Assembly: GCA_026936335.1 (NCBI GenBank)
Contig: JAPMXV010000052.1
Span: 248,001-312,000, forward strand
From: Mantamonas sphyraenae
Lineage: Eukaryota > CRuMs > Mantamonadidae
DNA: 64,000 bases
Direction of reading: 5' to 3'
The position numbers were made by a program, and so were the translations under genes. Below, piece after piece: positions 54,286 through 64,000 of this stretch. The notes beneath the pieces were generated by a model that saw only the letters and a program-made list of their open reading frames with translations, ran no database searches and was not told the DNA's origin. Numbering within the stretch: the first letter of the stretch is position 1; every line of letters starts with the position of its first letter.

Positions 54286-56881
54286 ATGGCCACGGAGAAA
54301 CTCCTCCTCCAAGCCCCTCGCCTCGACCGGGAAGAGGACGACAAGCACCTCTTTGCACGCCAGGTGTATGCCATGGCACGCAAGTTTCCTCTCATGATGG
54401 TGCGCTGCCCGCCGCCGATTCTGATTTCCCACCGCCCCTTTCCCAAACTCCCCACCCCCCCTAACCCACCCTTCCCCCCACCCCCCAGCTCCGAAACAAA
54501 GGCTACATCATCGCCGCCATCCTCGTCCCTTTTGTCTTCATTGGCATCTCCTACGTGATGAGCAGCGTGATTGCGTCGAGCATCAACCTGGGCGCCGACC
54601 CGACCACATCCAGCACGACCGTCCCTCTGAACGTGCCCGCCCTGTACAACGCCACCCTCACAGACATCTTTCCATACCTGCGCAACACCACGGGCGGCAC
54701 TGCCATCGACGACGCGGCATTCACCGCCCTGCAGAACGCCATGGCCGCACAGTTTCCCGCGGGCCAGGCCGACCTGTCCAAGTGGCGCTCGTTTGCCGAC
54801 GTCTCTGCGCTGCAGGACACGCTGGGCAGCCGCAACAACAAGCTAAAGGCCCAGTTTGGCCTTGCCCTGCGCCAACTGGCCAACGTCAATGCCTCGCAGG
54901 CCCTCGTGTCCACCTCGCTCATCGTCAACGCCAGCCTGGGCGCCTTTGCCTCGGGCGCCTGGGCAAACGCACTGCACACAGCCGTCACCCGCGAGTACGG
55001 CGGTGCCAGCGGCAGCAGTGCCTTTACGCTGGCCGAGCTTGTCCTGTATGGCCTGCAGGACAACGACAGCCAGCGCAGGGACATCTTTGCCACGCTCGTC
55101 GCCTCCATCATGCCTCCGTTTGTCACCTTTGGCATCATGTTCATGGTGCCCTTTTTCTCCTCCAGCTCTGTCGAGGACCGTGCCAAGGGCCGCTACGAGC
55201 ATCTGCTCCTTGCTGGCATGCACCCGCGGGCCTACCGCCTCGGCATGTTTGTCGGCGACGCCAGCACGGGTCTCTTTACGGCCACGGCCATCATGGGCCT
55301 CCTCTACGCCCTCGCCTACCCGCCCCTCGTCCAGAGTGTCCCTGGCCTCCATTGGATCACCATGTACCTGGGCATGGTTGTCGTCGTCACCTTTTCCTAC
55401 GTCCTCTCCATGCCCTTCAAGTCGTCGGAGAACGCAGGCAACGTGCTGGGCTTTGGCAGTTCCATCATTGTCTTCATCCCCTACTTTATCGTCTCGATGG
55501 CCTTCCAGAACAACGTCCCCGAAGCCGTTTCCTACGTCCTCGCCCTCCTGACCCCGTCCTACGGCATCATGCGCGTCCTGCAACAGGCTGCCTCGGGCGT
55601 GGCCGACGGCCAGCCTCTCGACACCTGGGACAAGGCCATGCGCTCGGGCGACTCTCTCATTCCCATCTCCTGGGCCATCATGGCCGCCCAGGCCGTCCTC
55701 TACTACCTCGCCACCATGGCTGTCGAGGAGGGCTGGCTGCGACGCGACACCGATGCCCACGTCGACGACTCACTCTACCAAACCGCCCTCCAGGAGCACG
55801 CAGGCGCCTGGCAGGCCGACGACGACGGCGTCGCACACATGTTTGACGACGCCGCCGCGGCCGACCTTGCCGTCGACGCACGCGGCGTAGGCGTCGCCTT
55901 TCACGCCCCCGAGGCCAGCGGCGACAAGACCATCCTTGCTCTCCGTGCTTTTGGCCTTGCCGTGCGCCGCGGCGAGGTCCTTTCCCTCCTGGGGCCCAAC
56001 GGCGCCGGCAAATCCACGTTCATCAAAACGCTCACGGGCGAGCAGCCGCCCACGCCGGCGAGATGCGCGTCCTGGGCGAGCGTGTCGACACAGAGAGTGG
56101 CCGCCGACGCCTGCGTGGCCAGCTGGGCTATGTGCCCCAGTTCAATGTCCTCTTTGACACCCTCACCGTCGCCGACAACATCGACATGTGGTGTCTCGTG
56201 CGCGGCCTCAGCCCAACCGAGCGCACCCAAACCATGGACTTTGTCCTCGAGCAGCTTGGCGACCTGCGTCGCTTCCGTGACGAGCCCGTCAAGAGTCTCA
56301 GCGGAGGCAACCAGCGCAAGGTCCAGCTTGCCCTGGCCATCGTCGGCAACCCGGCCCTCCTCGTCCTCGACGAGCCCACCACGGGCATGGACCCGGCCAC
56401 AAAGCGCTCCATCTGGCGTGTCGTCCGCTCCATGTGCAGAGTCGGCGGCGCCACCGTCCTCATGACCACCCACTCCATGGAAGAGGCCGAGGCCCTCAGC
56501 GACCACATTGCCGTCAACATCGGCGGCCACCTCCAAGTCTACGGCCAGGCCTGGGAGCTCAAGCGCCGCTACGCCGTCGGCACCTCTGTCCACCTCAGTG
56601 TCGGCCGTGCCGAAGAGGAGCGTGGCGACATTGCCGACCAGCTCCGCACCACTCTCCACGCCATGCTTGCCGACAACGACCGCGACGACGGCATCATCGA
56701 GGTCGAGGCCGCAAACGGCGTCGTCCGCGCCACCGTCATGGACCCCGAGGTCAGTGCCAAGGATGTCCTTGCACGCCTCGAGCAGTTTGAAAACCGTGTC
56801 GAAAAGTTCACCGTGACCCCCACCACCCTCGAGCAGGTCTTTCTCAGCCTTGTCCGCCGCGCCAACCACCACGAGCCGTAG
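54286..56881 (+). CDS. ABC transporter, A subfamily half-transporter; one-base deletion in the ATPase domain
   Basis: Exons 54286-54399 and 54489-56881. Membrane part: first helix YIIAAILVPFVFIGISYVMS, a luminal loop of about 170 residues with glycosylation sites, then five or six helices (for example PPFVTFGIMFMVPFF, LGMVVVVTFSYVLSM). ATPase part: Walker A LLGPNGAGKST, Q-loop YVPQFNVLFDTL, signature LSGGNQRKVQLA, Walker B LLVLDEPTTGMD, H-loop TTHSMEEAEAL. This is ABCA (lipid-type) order. The frame shifts at 56056-56060, where ACGCCGGCGAG lacks one G (expected ACGCCGGGCGAG, giving PGEMRVLGERV). The rest is intact, so a sequencing error is likely. A second ABCA half-transporter faces it across the Tim9 gene. 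Confidence 0.88.
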
Positions 56882-56976
56882 TGGATTGCTCTGCTCACAT
56901 GTATAATGAAATCGGAGCCAGCCAACAGCCAACCCCCACCCACCCACCCAACCGAATCCGCCCCGCTTTCCCGCAC

Positions 56977-57470
56977 ATGTCAGAAAACATCAACATCCAA
57001 ACACCAGACTACACGGGAATCGATGAATCCGCATTTGCCCACATGTCCCCTGAGGAACAACAGGTCGTCATGGGCCAGCTAGAAGACCACCAGCGCTCCT
57101 CCTACATCACCTCCTACAACGAGCTCGTCGACAGGTGTTTCAACGTCTGCGTCAACTCCTTTGCCATCACCTCCAAGGTACCTCATCCCATCTCCCCTCC
57201 TCCGCCCCCATCCCCACCTCTCCACCTCTCCACCTCCCCCCACCCGTCCCCAGTGGCCCCCGTTTCGCGGTGCATGGAATTTCCTAACCCGATCCCCCGT
57301 CCCCGCCCCCCCCCCCACAGCTCAGCACCGCCGAAGAAAAGTGCGTCGAATCATGCGTCGACAAGATGCAACAAGCCACACAACGCGTCATGACAAAATT
57401 CATGGAACGCCAGTACATTGACCAACAGCGCGCCGCCTCCTCGTCCTCCACCTCCTCCACCCCGTCATAA
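56977..57470 (+). CDS. Mitochondrial small Tim chaperone, Tim9-like, 116 aa
   Basis: Carries hydrophobic carriers across the mitochondrial intermembrane space as part of a small-Tim hexamer. Exons 56977-57177 and 57321-57470. The twin Cx3C motif is clear: YNELVDRCFNVCVNSF in exon 1 and EEKCVESCVDKM in exon 2. The intron lies between the two motifs. CFNxCVNxF favours Tim9 over Tim10, Tim8 or Tim13. The N-terminal 40 residues and Ser-rich tail are longer than usual. Its last six bases (TCATAA) overlap the end of the convergent ABC gene. Confidence 0.88.
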
Positions 57471-59970
57471 ATCCCCGTGTCCAATCCCCCGATGTGCAAG
57501 TGACAAAAACACGTCCTCCAACGACGTGGTGAGCAAAATAACCCCACGCACCCCGTCCACGCTCTCCACCTCGCCCACACACTTGCCCACACTGCCCAGC
57601 GACACTCTCTCCGTCGCCGGAAACCGCACGTCCAACACATCCTCCCCGGCATCATCTGCATCGTCGTCGTTCGCCTCCACAGCCTCCATGCCCTCCACAC
57701 ACCGCCGTGCCGCCTCCAGCACCTGCTCCCTCCTCTCCGCCCCGCCGTACACACGCAGCCGCATCCCCACCCCAAAGTGTGTCTTGAGAAACGTCGGCGT
57801 GCCCAGCGTCAGCAGCCTGCCCGAGCTCACAATCCCAATCACGTTGGACAGGTGGTCCGCCTCCTCCATCGAGTGCGTCGTCAAAATCACCGCCTTGCCC
57901 GCGTCCCGCTGGTCCTCAATCACACGCCACACGCTCGACCGCGACTCTGGATCCAGACCCGTCGTTGGCTCGTCCAGCACCAGGATTTCTGTGCTCTGCA
58001 CAATCGCAATCGCAATCGACACCCGCCGCTTTTCGCCTCCGCTCAAATCCTTCACCCGCCGGTGTTGCTTCTCGTGCAGTCCGATCCGCTGCAGCAGCTC
58101 GTCCACCTTGCCAGCCTCCACCTTGGCCAACCCTGCGTACACGTCCACGTTCTCCCGCGCCGTCATCAGTTCAAACAGCGTGTCAAACTGCGGACACACT
58201 CCAATCTGCCGCGACACCGCCTCCCGTTCCCTGTGGATGCTCGACCCCAACACGCGGATGTCTCCCGACGTCAGCTGTTCCGCGCCCAGCAGACACTTGA
58301 ACAGCGTCGTCTTGCCCGCCCCGTTGTGGCCCAACACAGTCGTCACCTGGCCCTTTTCCGCACGCAGCGACACCCCAGCCACTGCCACTGTGCTGCCCTT
58401 GCCCACCTCGATCTGCGACTCTTCCATACTGTGCGATCCGTACACCTTGAACACGTTGTCAAACTCCACCGCGGCGGTCTCCTCCTGCCGCAGCTCCGGA
58501 TCCACGTCTGCCGTCACTCCCTTTAGCTCCTCCAGCTTCTCTGCCACGGTTTCGCTCGTGCTGTGCAGCCACACGCCCGTCCACTCGCGCTCGTCCGCCA
58601 CTCGGTTGCTCGACGCCGAGCTACGCCACAAAAAGTCCCACGCCTTGGACGGCCCGCAGCCCTCCTGCGGCAGCACCATGTTCAGGTACACCGCCACCAC
58701 AGACCACACCACCACGTCCAACGCAATGAACCCGACACACGCAGCAGGCGACACATGCGCGTCAAACACCTCGCTCGACGCATTGGCCCACGTCAGCGCA
58801 CGCCGCTCCAGCTCCGTGTTTGCTCATCAGCTGCACCAGCCGCCCAAACGCCACGTGCGGCAACAGAAGCGCCACACGCAGCGCATCCGCACTTGGCGCC
58901 TCTGCGTCAAAGCCCAGATAGTTCAGCAGGCCAAACACCGTCAGCAGCAAGACGGTGCTCAGGTCGCCCAGCGTCTGCGAGTTTTGCTTCTTCGGCGCCA
59001 GCAACGACAGCAGCAGCGCAAGCGGAATCTGCGCAAGGGCAAACAAAAACATGGCCACCAGGAACAGCGTCGTGTCTGTGTACGAAAACAACCGGGACGG
59101 ACCCACAATCGCCGCAATCAGCCCCACCGTCAGCAGCATCTGGCCCGCCGCCACAATGCACAGCGACCCCAGATACAGCGGGAACGACACGCCCATCGTC
59201 TGCAGCAGCAGCCGCGTTCCGTTCTCCTTGTCCACCGCAAGCATCGTCAGCAGCGTCTTGAGCAGTGACGAAAACGCAAACCCAAAGTAGTACGGGTACA
59301 TAAACGCCACCGAGTTCACCAGCGGCTCCGGCATCTCCAGGTAGTCCGTCTCGATGCGTGCTCCGTCGCTCAGGCCCGTCCTGTTGCGCCTCACGTTCAG
59401 CAGCGCCGTGTCCAGCTGCTGCTGCAGTTTCAGCACGCCCGTTCGCACCAGCGGCGCCGACCGCCCAAACACCTGCGACGAATTGACCAGCATCCGGTAC
59501 GCCACAAACGGATGCAGCGGCAGCCTCGGCACACCCGGGATCTCCAGCAGCGACAGGTTGCGAAACACAACCCCAAGGCCCACCTGCCTTGGGTTTGCGT
59601 CAATGTGCGCCTGAAGCGCAACCTGCGATGGGAAAACCTGTGTCTTCAGCGCCCTGCCACCAGGACCGCCCTGTGCACGCACATAACCCATCACCTCCTC
59701 CACCAGCTGCGAGTTGTTTGCTCCGCTGTACTCGGGTGCATACGCCACGTCCAAGCACGACCCGCCGCTTCCTTGGCACCCTTCCCCCAACGTCGCGTTC
59801 ACCGCCCCGAGTTCAGTCCGCTGCGGCAGCGACACACGCCCCACCGTCGTCCCCAACACAACCATAATCACAACCATAAACAGGGGCTGAATCAGCTCCA
59901 TCGCCGTGTCCCCCCTGTTCCGCACCTTCAGCAACGCCGATTTTTTCGTCAGAATCCCCAATGCGCTCAT
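57465..59970 (-). CDS. ABC transporter, A subfamily half-transporter (second); one-base insertion before the ATPase domain
   Basis: ATG at 59970. The first helix PLFMVVIMVVLGTTVGRVSL is followed by a luminal loop of about 170 residues and a block of helices (YYFGFAFSSLLKTLLTML; LCIVAAGQMLLTVGLIAAIV; LFLVAMFLFALAQIPLALLL). ATPase: Walker A LGHNGAGKTT, CPQFDTLFELMT, signature LSGGEKRRVSIA, Walker B EILVLDEPTTGLD, H-loop TTHSMEEADHL. The frame breaks at 58819-58821: TTT (AAA in the mRNA) where two A would continue as SNTELERRALTWANASSEVF. The same gene type as the 54286 transporter but only distantly similar in sequence. Substrate unknown; ABCA proteins usually move lipids. Confidence 0.88.
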
Positions 59971-59992
59971 CCTGCTAATGTGATGTTTCTAC

Positions 59993-60000
59993 TTATATAT
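59993..60000 (-). promoter_or_regulatory. TATA-like box upstream of the second ABC gene
   Basis: The minus strand reads TATATAAG, 23 bp before the ATG, in an A/T-rich patch. That spacing would give almost no 5' leader, or point to the next Met (24 codons in) as start; it may be chance. Confidence 0.3.
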
Positions 60001-60144
60001 TTCGTTTTCACGACACCGGAGTTCCCTAGCACCGACAAACCACACAGAGCTTTTCTTGGCCGTTCCCGCGCTTCCGCTCTGATCCCCTTGGAGCACCTTG
60101 CCGAGGCAACCGAGGAGAAGGACAGCGTGACCAATCAACCGGCC

Positions 60145-60678
60145 CTACAAACATATCTCCATGTAGCCCACCGTGCACCCAATCGAAAACGCAGAGTTGA
60201 CCGAAAACAGCGAAAACGCAGAGTTGATGCTGAACGCAGACACGAAGCAGTTGACACACACAAAACTCAGAAACCCGTTGGCCACAAAGATGCACAGCAA
60301 CGCGTTGACCGCCCACACACTCAACGCCGCATTTCTCGACTTGTACGCGTGCCACGTGTTTGTCTTCTTCTTGGGTGCTGCCGCCGCCACACTCGCCCGT
60401 CCTGCGTTCTCCACTCGGCTCTGCCTCTGCGCCTCTCTGGACATCAACGGCTGCTGCTGCGGCCCATTCTCGCGCGTGTACCTCTCTGGCATCTCCTTGA
60501 TGTACCCACCCTGCGTGACAGAGGTCTCTGTGCTGCCATACCCGCCTGCACCACCTGCTTCTGCGTCCACCCCAAACGTCTGCGCTGCCGGGCCGGCATA
60601 AAAATCATACTGTGGCGTCTCCTTCCTCTCCTCCTCCCGCCCTTGCTTCACGTTGTTCAGTTCAAACTCATACGACAT
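60145..60678 (-). CDS. Small membrane protein with an NSAFS-repeat hydrophobic tail, 177 aa
   Basis: ATG at 60678 (MSYEFELNNV). About 100 polar residues precede a basic KSRNAALSVWAVNALLCIFV segment. The end is a hydrophobic run built of short repeats (FVSAFSINSAFS, then LFSVNSAFSIGC), which could form one or two membrane helices or a stacked-turn structure. Ends GCTVGYMEICL. I recall Ser/Asn repeats of this kind in some fungal and protist proteins but cannot name a family. The last 15 codons include a direct DNA repeat (AGTTGACCGAAAACAGCGAA type). Divergent from the gene at 60827, with 148 bp between start codons. Confidence 0.6.
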   Translation of the reverse strand: MSYEFELNNVKQGREEERKETPQYDFYAGPAAQTFGVDAEAGGAGGYGSTETSVTQGGYIKEMPERYTRENGPQQQPLMSREAQRQSRVENAGRASVAAAAPKKKTNTWHAYKSRNAALSVWAVNALLCIFVANGFLSFVCVNCFVSAFSINSAFSLFSVNSAFSIGCTVGYMEICL

Positions 60679-60826
60679 TGTTGGCCCCATCGGCGCCCGT
60701 CCCACCGGCCTGCTTTTGCCCAACCCCCACTCACCCCAAACTCGCCCCATGGGACCAACCCACCCCCTTCCCCCCTCTCCCCCCTCTCCCCCCCCCCCCA
60801 CCCCCCCAACCCCCCCCCTTCCCCCC

Positions 60827-61531
60827 ATGCCCAGAAGCAACGCTGTACACCCCCCTATGGGCTCCTGGCGAGATTCCATCATCCTCACCCCTTCCAACGC
60901 CAGCGACATCCAAATGGCCAACGCCGCAACCTCATCCACCCCCTCCACCTCCTCCCCTCCTCCCACCGCCACCCGCAAACCCCGCCACGGCGACTTTAGC
61001 CTCGCTGTCATCCTCCTTCTGGCCCTTGCCTTTGCAACGGTCGGCGCCTCCATCCTCCTCTCCCTCACAGACACCATGTTCGACCAGCCCACCCTCGAGT
61101 CCCTCCTACCCTTCATCCTCAACCTCGTCGCCCTCGTCGCCCTCGCCATCGTCCTCTTTGTCGCCCTCAAGGACAAGGCCTGGGATTCCCCGCGCGTCGC
61201 AAAGCTCGACCTCGTCCGCCGCGTCCAGCTCGAGCAGCAGCTCAAGGCTGCCCTCGAGGACCGCAAGCACTTTGCCACACAGGTCAACCGCTTCCAAAAC
61301 GACAACGACAAGATCCGCAAGCAGGCCATGCGCTACCGCCACCGCAAAATGGACGCCGAGAGGACCTGCGCCCAGCTCGAAGCCCGCCTTGTCGACGCCG
61401 CCCACTCCTCGGGCAACGACTCGGCCGCCCTCCAGCTCCAAAACCAGCAACTGACCCAAGAGGTTGCCCGCCTCCAGGCCCGCCTCCATCCCGAACCCTC
61501 TGCCGACCCGGCCCCCGTCGATGAAGATTGA
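60827..61531 (+). CDS. Two-helix membrane protein with C-terminal coiled coil, 234 aa
   Basis: ATG at 60827 follows a C/T-rich leader; the frame is open further upstream but reads only proline-rich low complexity. A Ser/Thr/Pro-rich N-terminus is followed by two hydrophobic segments (FSLAVILLLALAFATVGASI and LESLLPFILNLVALVALAIV) and then about 100 residues of heptad-like sequence (LVRRVQLEQQLKAALEDRKH; AERTCAQLEARLVDAA; LQLQNQQLTQEVARLQARLH). The layout recalls ER proteins with a hairpin anchor and a cytosolic coil (Bap31-like), but similarity is only in layout. Ends 15 bp before the stop of the convergent gene. Confidence 0.65.
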   Translation: MPRSNAVHPPMGSWRDSIILTPSNASDIQMANAATSSTPSTSSPPPTATRKPRHGDFSLAVILLLALAFATVGASILLSLTDTMFDQPTLESLLPFILNLVALVALAIVLFVALKDKAWDSPRVAKLDLVRRVQLEQQLKAALEDRKHFATQVNRFQNDNDKIRKQAMRYRHRKMDAERTCAQLEARLVDAAHSSGNDSAALQLQNQQLTQEVARLQARLHPEPSADPAPVDED

Positions 61532-61546
61532 AGATTGACCCTAAGT

Positions 61547-64000
61547 TCATTCCACACTCACAGTCCGCCTCACCGCCTGATTCTCCTTCTCATGCTCCTT
61601 CACAAACCTGTCCAGCTCCTCCACTGCCGCGTCGTGTTCGTTGTTCAGCCGCGTCAACGGGTTCAGCTCGTACTGCACATTCCGCACCCGATCCTCAAAC
61701 TTTTCCACCGTCATCCGCCGCGCCACCGTCTGTGCCGCCGTCTTGACCTTGCTCAGTTCCAAAACCACCATAAACCCGATCCGTGCCTGTCGCTCCCTCT
61801 GCCACGCCTTCAGCACAAGAACCACCACCAGCACGCACATGTTTCGCCCACCGTGATCTGGCCCAGCGCAAAGTACAGCAGGATCTGTGCCGTCAGCGGC
61901 ACACAAATCACCACCGCCGCACGGATGCTCACGCTCCCTGCAATCAGCTGGAAAAACAACACCAGCATCACCGGCGACTGGTACACATACTCCGTCCACG
62001 GGCTTCCGTTGCCCAGGATGTCCAGCACGTTCAGGTACACCGCCATCAACGTCAGACTCAGTGCACATCCAAACACCACATTCAGCGACTGCGCACGCTT
62101 TTCCACCACGCCCCGGAAAAACGACATCCCGTAGCACAGCACAAACACAGGCAGCGCCACAAGCGTCCGGATGATCGTCACATCCTCCACCAGCTTCCGG
62201 TTGTCCAGAATGATCACGTCCGGCACCACAAACAGAAACGTCACCGAGATGCACACGAAAAACATCATCCGCAGCGTCGGCACAATCTGCACCCCCGTGT
62301 GCTGTCCGTACCGCGCCTCCAACTCCTTGTCCGCAAACCCGCGCCACCAGTGCACAGGGTACCGCTCCAGCAGCGCACTCGGCGGAAGCTGCTCCCTCAG
62401 CATGCCTTCCACCTCCTCCGCGCGAAACAGCTCCCGCCGCTCTTGCAACAGCATGTCGTTCCGCACAAACTGCCGCCGGTCTCCAATCTCCACCACCAGG
62501 TTGCACAGGTACGCCGTCACGCACGTCGTCGCATACGTCACCGTGTACGCCTCTGCTTGTGACGGCGCCGCAATCGGGTCCAGCGAGAAAAACACGCCCA
62601 GGATCGCCGTCGACACCACCGAAAACACCGTCGACCATTTCAGACGCATCCCAATGCCCAAGTTGCCCGCAACCACATAAATCGTCGACGTCGTCGCCCA
62701 CACATACGGCAGCGGCGTACCCCGACGCACCACGTAAAACACAACCAGCGACGTGATGTTCACAATCAGCCCCATCGACAACAACTGCTCCTGGTACCGC
62801 CGCGCCTTCTCCCAAAACAGCAGCCCAGCCACCACAAAGTTTGGCAGCGACCCCAGCAGGTACCGCAGCAGCAGCAGCGACACCACAGCCTCCTGCGACG
62901 CCCCGCGCGCAGGCAGGCTGTAATCGTCCAGAAAGTAAAACGCCGCATGAGACACTCCCGACAGTGTCGCCAGCGTCTGGATCAGCCGCGTCGTTTGCCT
63001 GTCGTTCGCCGCACGGAACGTCCGCTCCTTCACCTCGTTCGCAAAACGCATCTGCGGCAGCTTCAGGAACGGCAGCACGTCGCCCGCAAGCGCACTCTGG
63101 TACTTTTTCAGCGTCTCCTTGTCCCGACCCACCATCACGTTCCCAAACACAAGCTGTGCCGACCCCACCTCCATCGCTTCCAGCTTCTCCAGCACGTCCT
63201 CGCTGTGCACCCACCCGTCCACCTCAATGTGCGCCGTAAACGAATGCTGCAGCTCCTTGTACCGGCTGTCTTCCCGCGACGGGAACCGCTCAAACACCTC
63301 GTGCGTCATGTGCGCCATCACCGCCCGCTCAACCTCCTCACTCATCGCCATCCGGCCCATCGCCGTCGTCTCCCGCTTGCTGCTCTTCCACCGAATTGCG
63401 TTTTCCATCGCCACCACCTCTCGCACAACCTCTCCCCGCAGCTCAAACAGGATCGGGTCGTGGCTCCCCAGCGCCTGTCCTGTGCCTTGCTCCACTGTCC
63501 CGTGGCCCAGCGCCCACGTCGCCGTACGCACACGCGCCTCTGTGACCCCGACGCGGTCTTCTTCTCCCTCCTCCCCTCCTGCCCTGCTCCTCGCTCCCCG
63601 CTTCCGCAGCGGCCGAACGAAATCCGTGTCAAACGGCCACTTTCGCTCTCTGCCCAGCCCCGTGCTCTGCTCCTCCAGCTGCGCGTTGGCCTCCCTCATC
63701 AGCGACAGGCCAAACTCGCTCCGCAGCTTCCGCATCACAAGCATCACCATCGCCGACGGATACGACGCCCCCTCTTCTGGCGACGTGCACGGACGCGACA
63801 GCACAAAGAAACTCTCGTCCGGCTTCACAATCACCCTCATGTGATACTTGGCCGCACTCACAATCAACTCCGCCAGCTCTCGGTTGTACCGAATCGGATT
63901 CTGCAGCGTCGGCCGCACCAGCAGGCAGAAACACGTTCGCGTCGCTTCCAACATCGAAAACGTGCCCACCTCGCTCAGCTTGATCTCCGACACGCTCGTC
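61547..64000 (-). CDS. Large multipass membrane protein, partial (5' end beyond the window), one-base deletion
   Basis: The frame enters from the right edge with no ATG in view. About 330 soluble residues come first, then about five membrane helices (for example VVSLLLLRYLLGSLPNFVVA; STVFSVVSTAILGVFFSL). A polar linker of about 90 residues follows (LLQERRELFRAEEVEGMLRE and QLPPSALLERYP), then about five more helices (MMFFVCISVTFLFVVPDVII; VVFGCALSLTLMAVYLNVLD) and a charged helical tail. Two helix blocks around a linker with an LPP motif faintly recall class III adenylyl cyclases, but no catalytic domain is visible. The frame breaks at 61848-61850: GTGGGCG needs one more G to continue as GRNMCVLVVVLVLKAWQRER. 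Unknown function. Confidence 0.65.

Noticed and set aside
52460-54455. Minus-strand frames over the PFK gene, rich in Gly/Val
   Set aside because: Antisense shadows; the plus strand carries full PFK motifs and a consistent intron.

Overview
The window looks like nuclear DNA of a flagellated, GC-rich, gene-dense unicellular eukaryote that I cannot name. It has short GT-AG introns (about 65-280 bp), AATAAA signals and a standard genetic code. Its genes include an outer-dynein-arm docking protein (so motile cilia), EMC4, a Tim9-type chaperone, ABCA-type transporters, a plant/trypanosome-type phosphofructokinase, F-box proteins and cytosolic-type threonyl-tRNA synthetase. Intergenic gaps are often only tens of bases.

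Layout. 1-1338: 5' part of a threonyl-tRNA synthetase gene (minus strand). 1408-6881: a 5.5 kb minisatellite of a 26-bp unit filling the gap to a small repeat protein (6940-7704). 7971-9727: two tightly packed minus-strand genes for a type I membrane protein and a secreted protein. 9801-15613: a giant Fanzor/TnpB-like gene (here Fz1), followed at once by a roughly 465-bp tandem satellite to 18375. 18997-27311: a large inverted duplication, each 2.1 kb arm itself palindromic and centred on an intact tRNA-Thr(TGT), enclosing 4 kb of a frameshifted extracellular-repeat gene. 27512-39109: three tandem F-box genes whose internal repeats vary in number (about 2, 11 and 5). 39217-42145: ODA1/CCDC114-like gene and EMC4, divergent. 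42593-45504: ankyrin-repeat gene with a possible Roco/COR-like tail. 45229-50906: a second giant Fanzor-like gene (Fz2), apparently intact. 50944-51720: CHAT (caspase-like) protease domain. 51940-64000: compact housekeeping cluster (small nucleolar-like protein, PFK, ABCA half-transporter, Tim9, second ABCA half-transporter, and three membrane proteins).

The main discovery candidate is the Fz1/Fz2 pair. Both proteins are about 1,870-1,940 residues long and end in a RuvC nuclease of TnpB/Fanzor type: DPG motif, alternative Glu in an NEFRTS/NEHNTT motif, zinc ribbon, and RuvC-III Asp. Both also carry an N-terminal region that reads as a FEN1/XPG-like PIN nuclease (an Asp strand, a DxD-type motif). 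I do not recall a described FEN1-like plus Fanzor fusion. Fz2 exactly fills the space between an ankyrin/COR-like fragment and a CHAT fragment, both on the opposite strand, so it may have split a host gene.

Four well-conserved genes are each broken by one single-base indel, mostly in short homopolymers, so uncorrected assembly errors are likely. The break in Fz1 should be read with that in mind.
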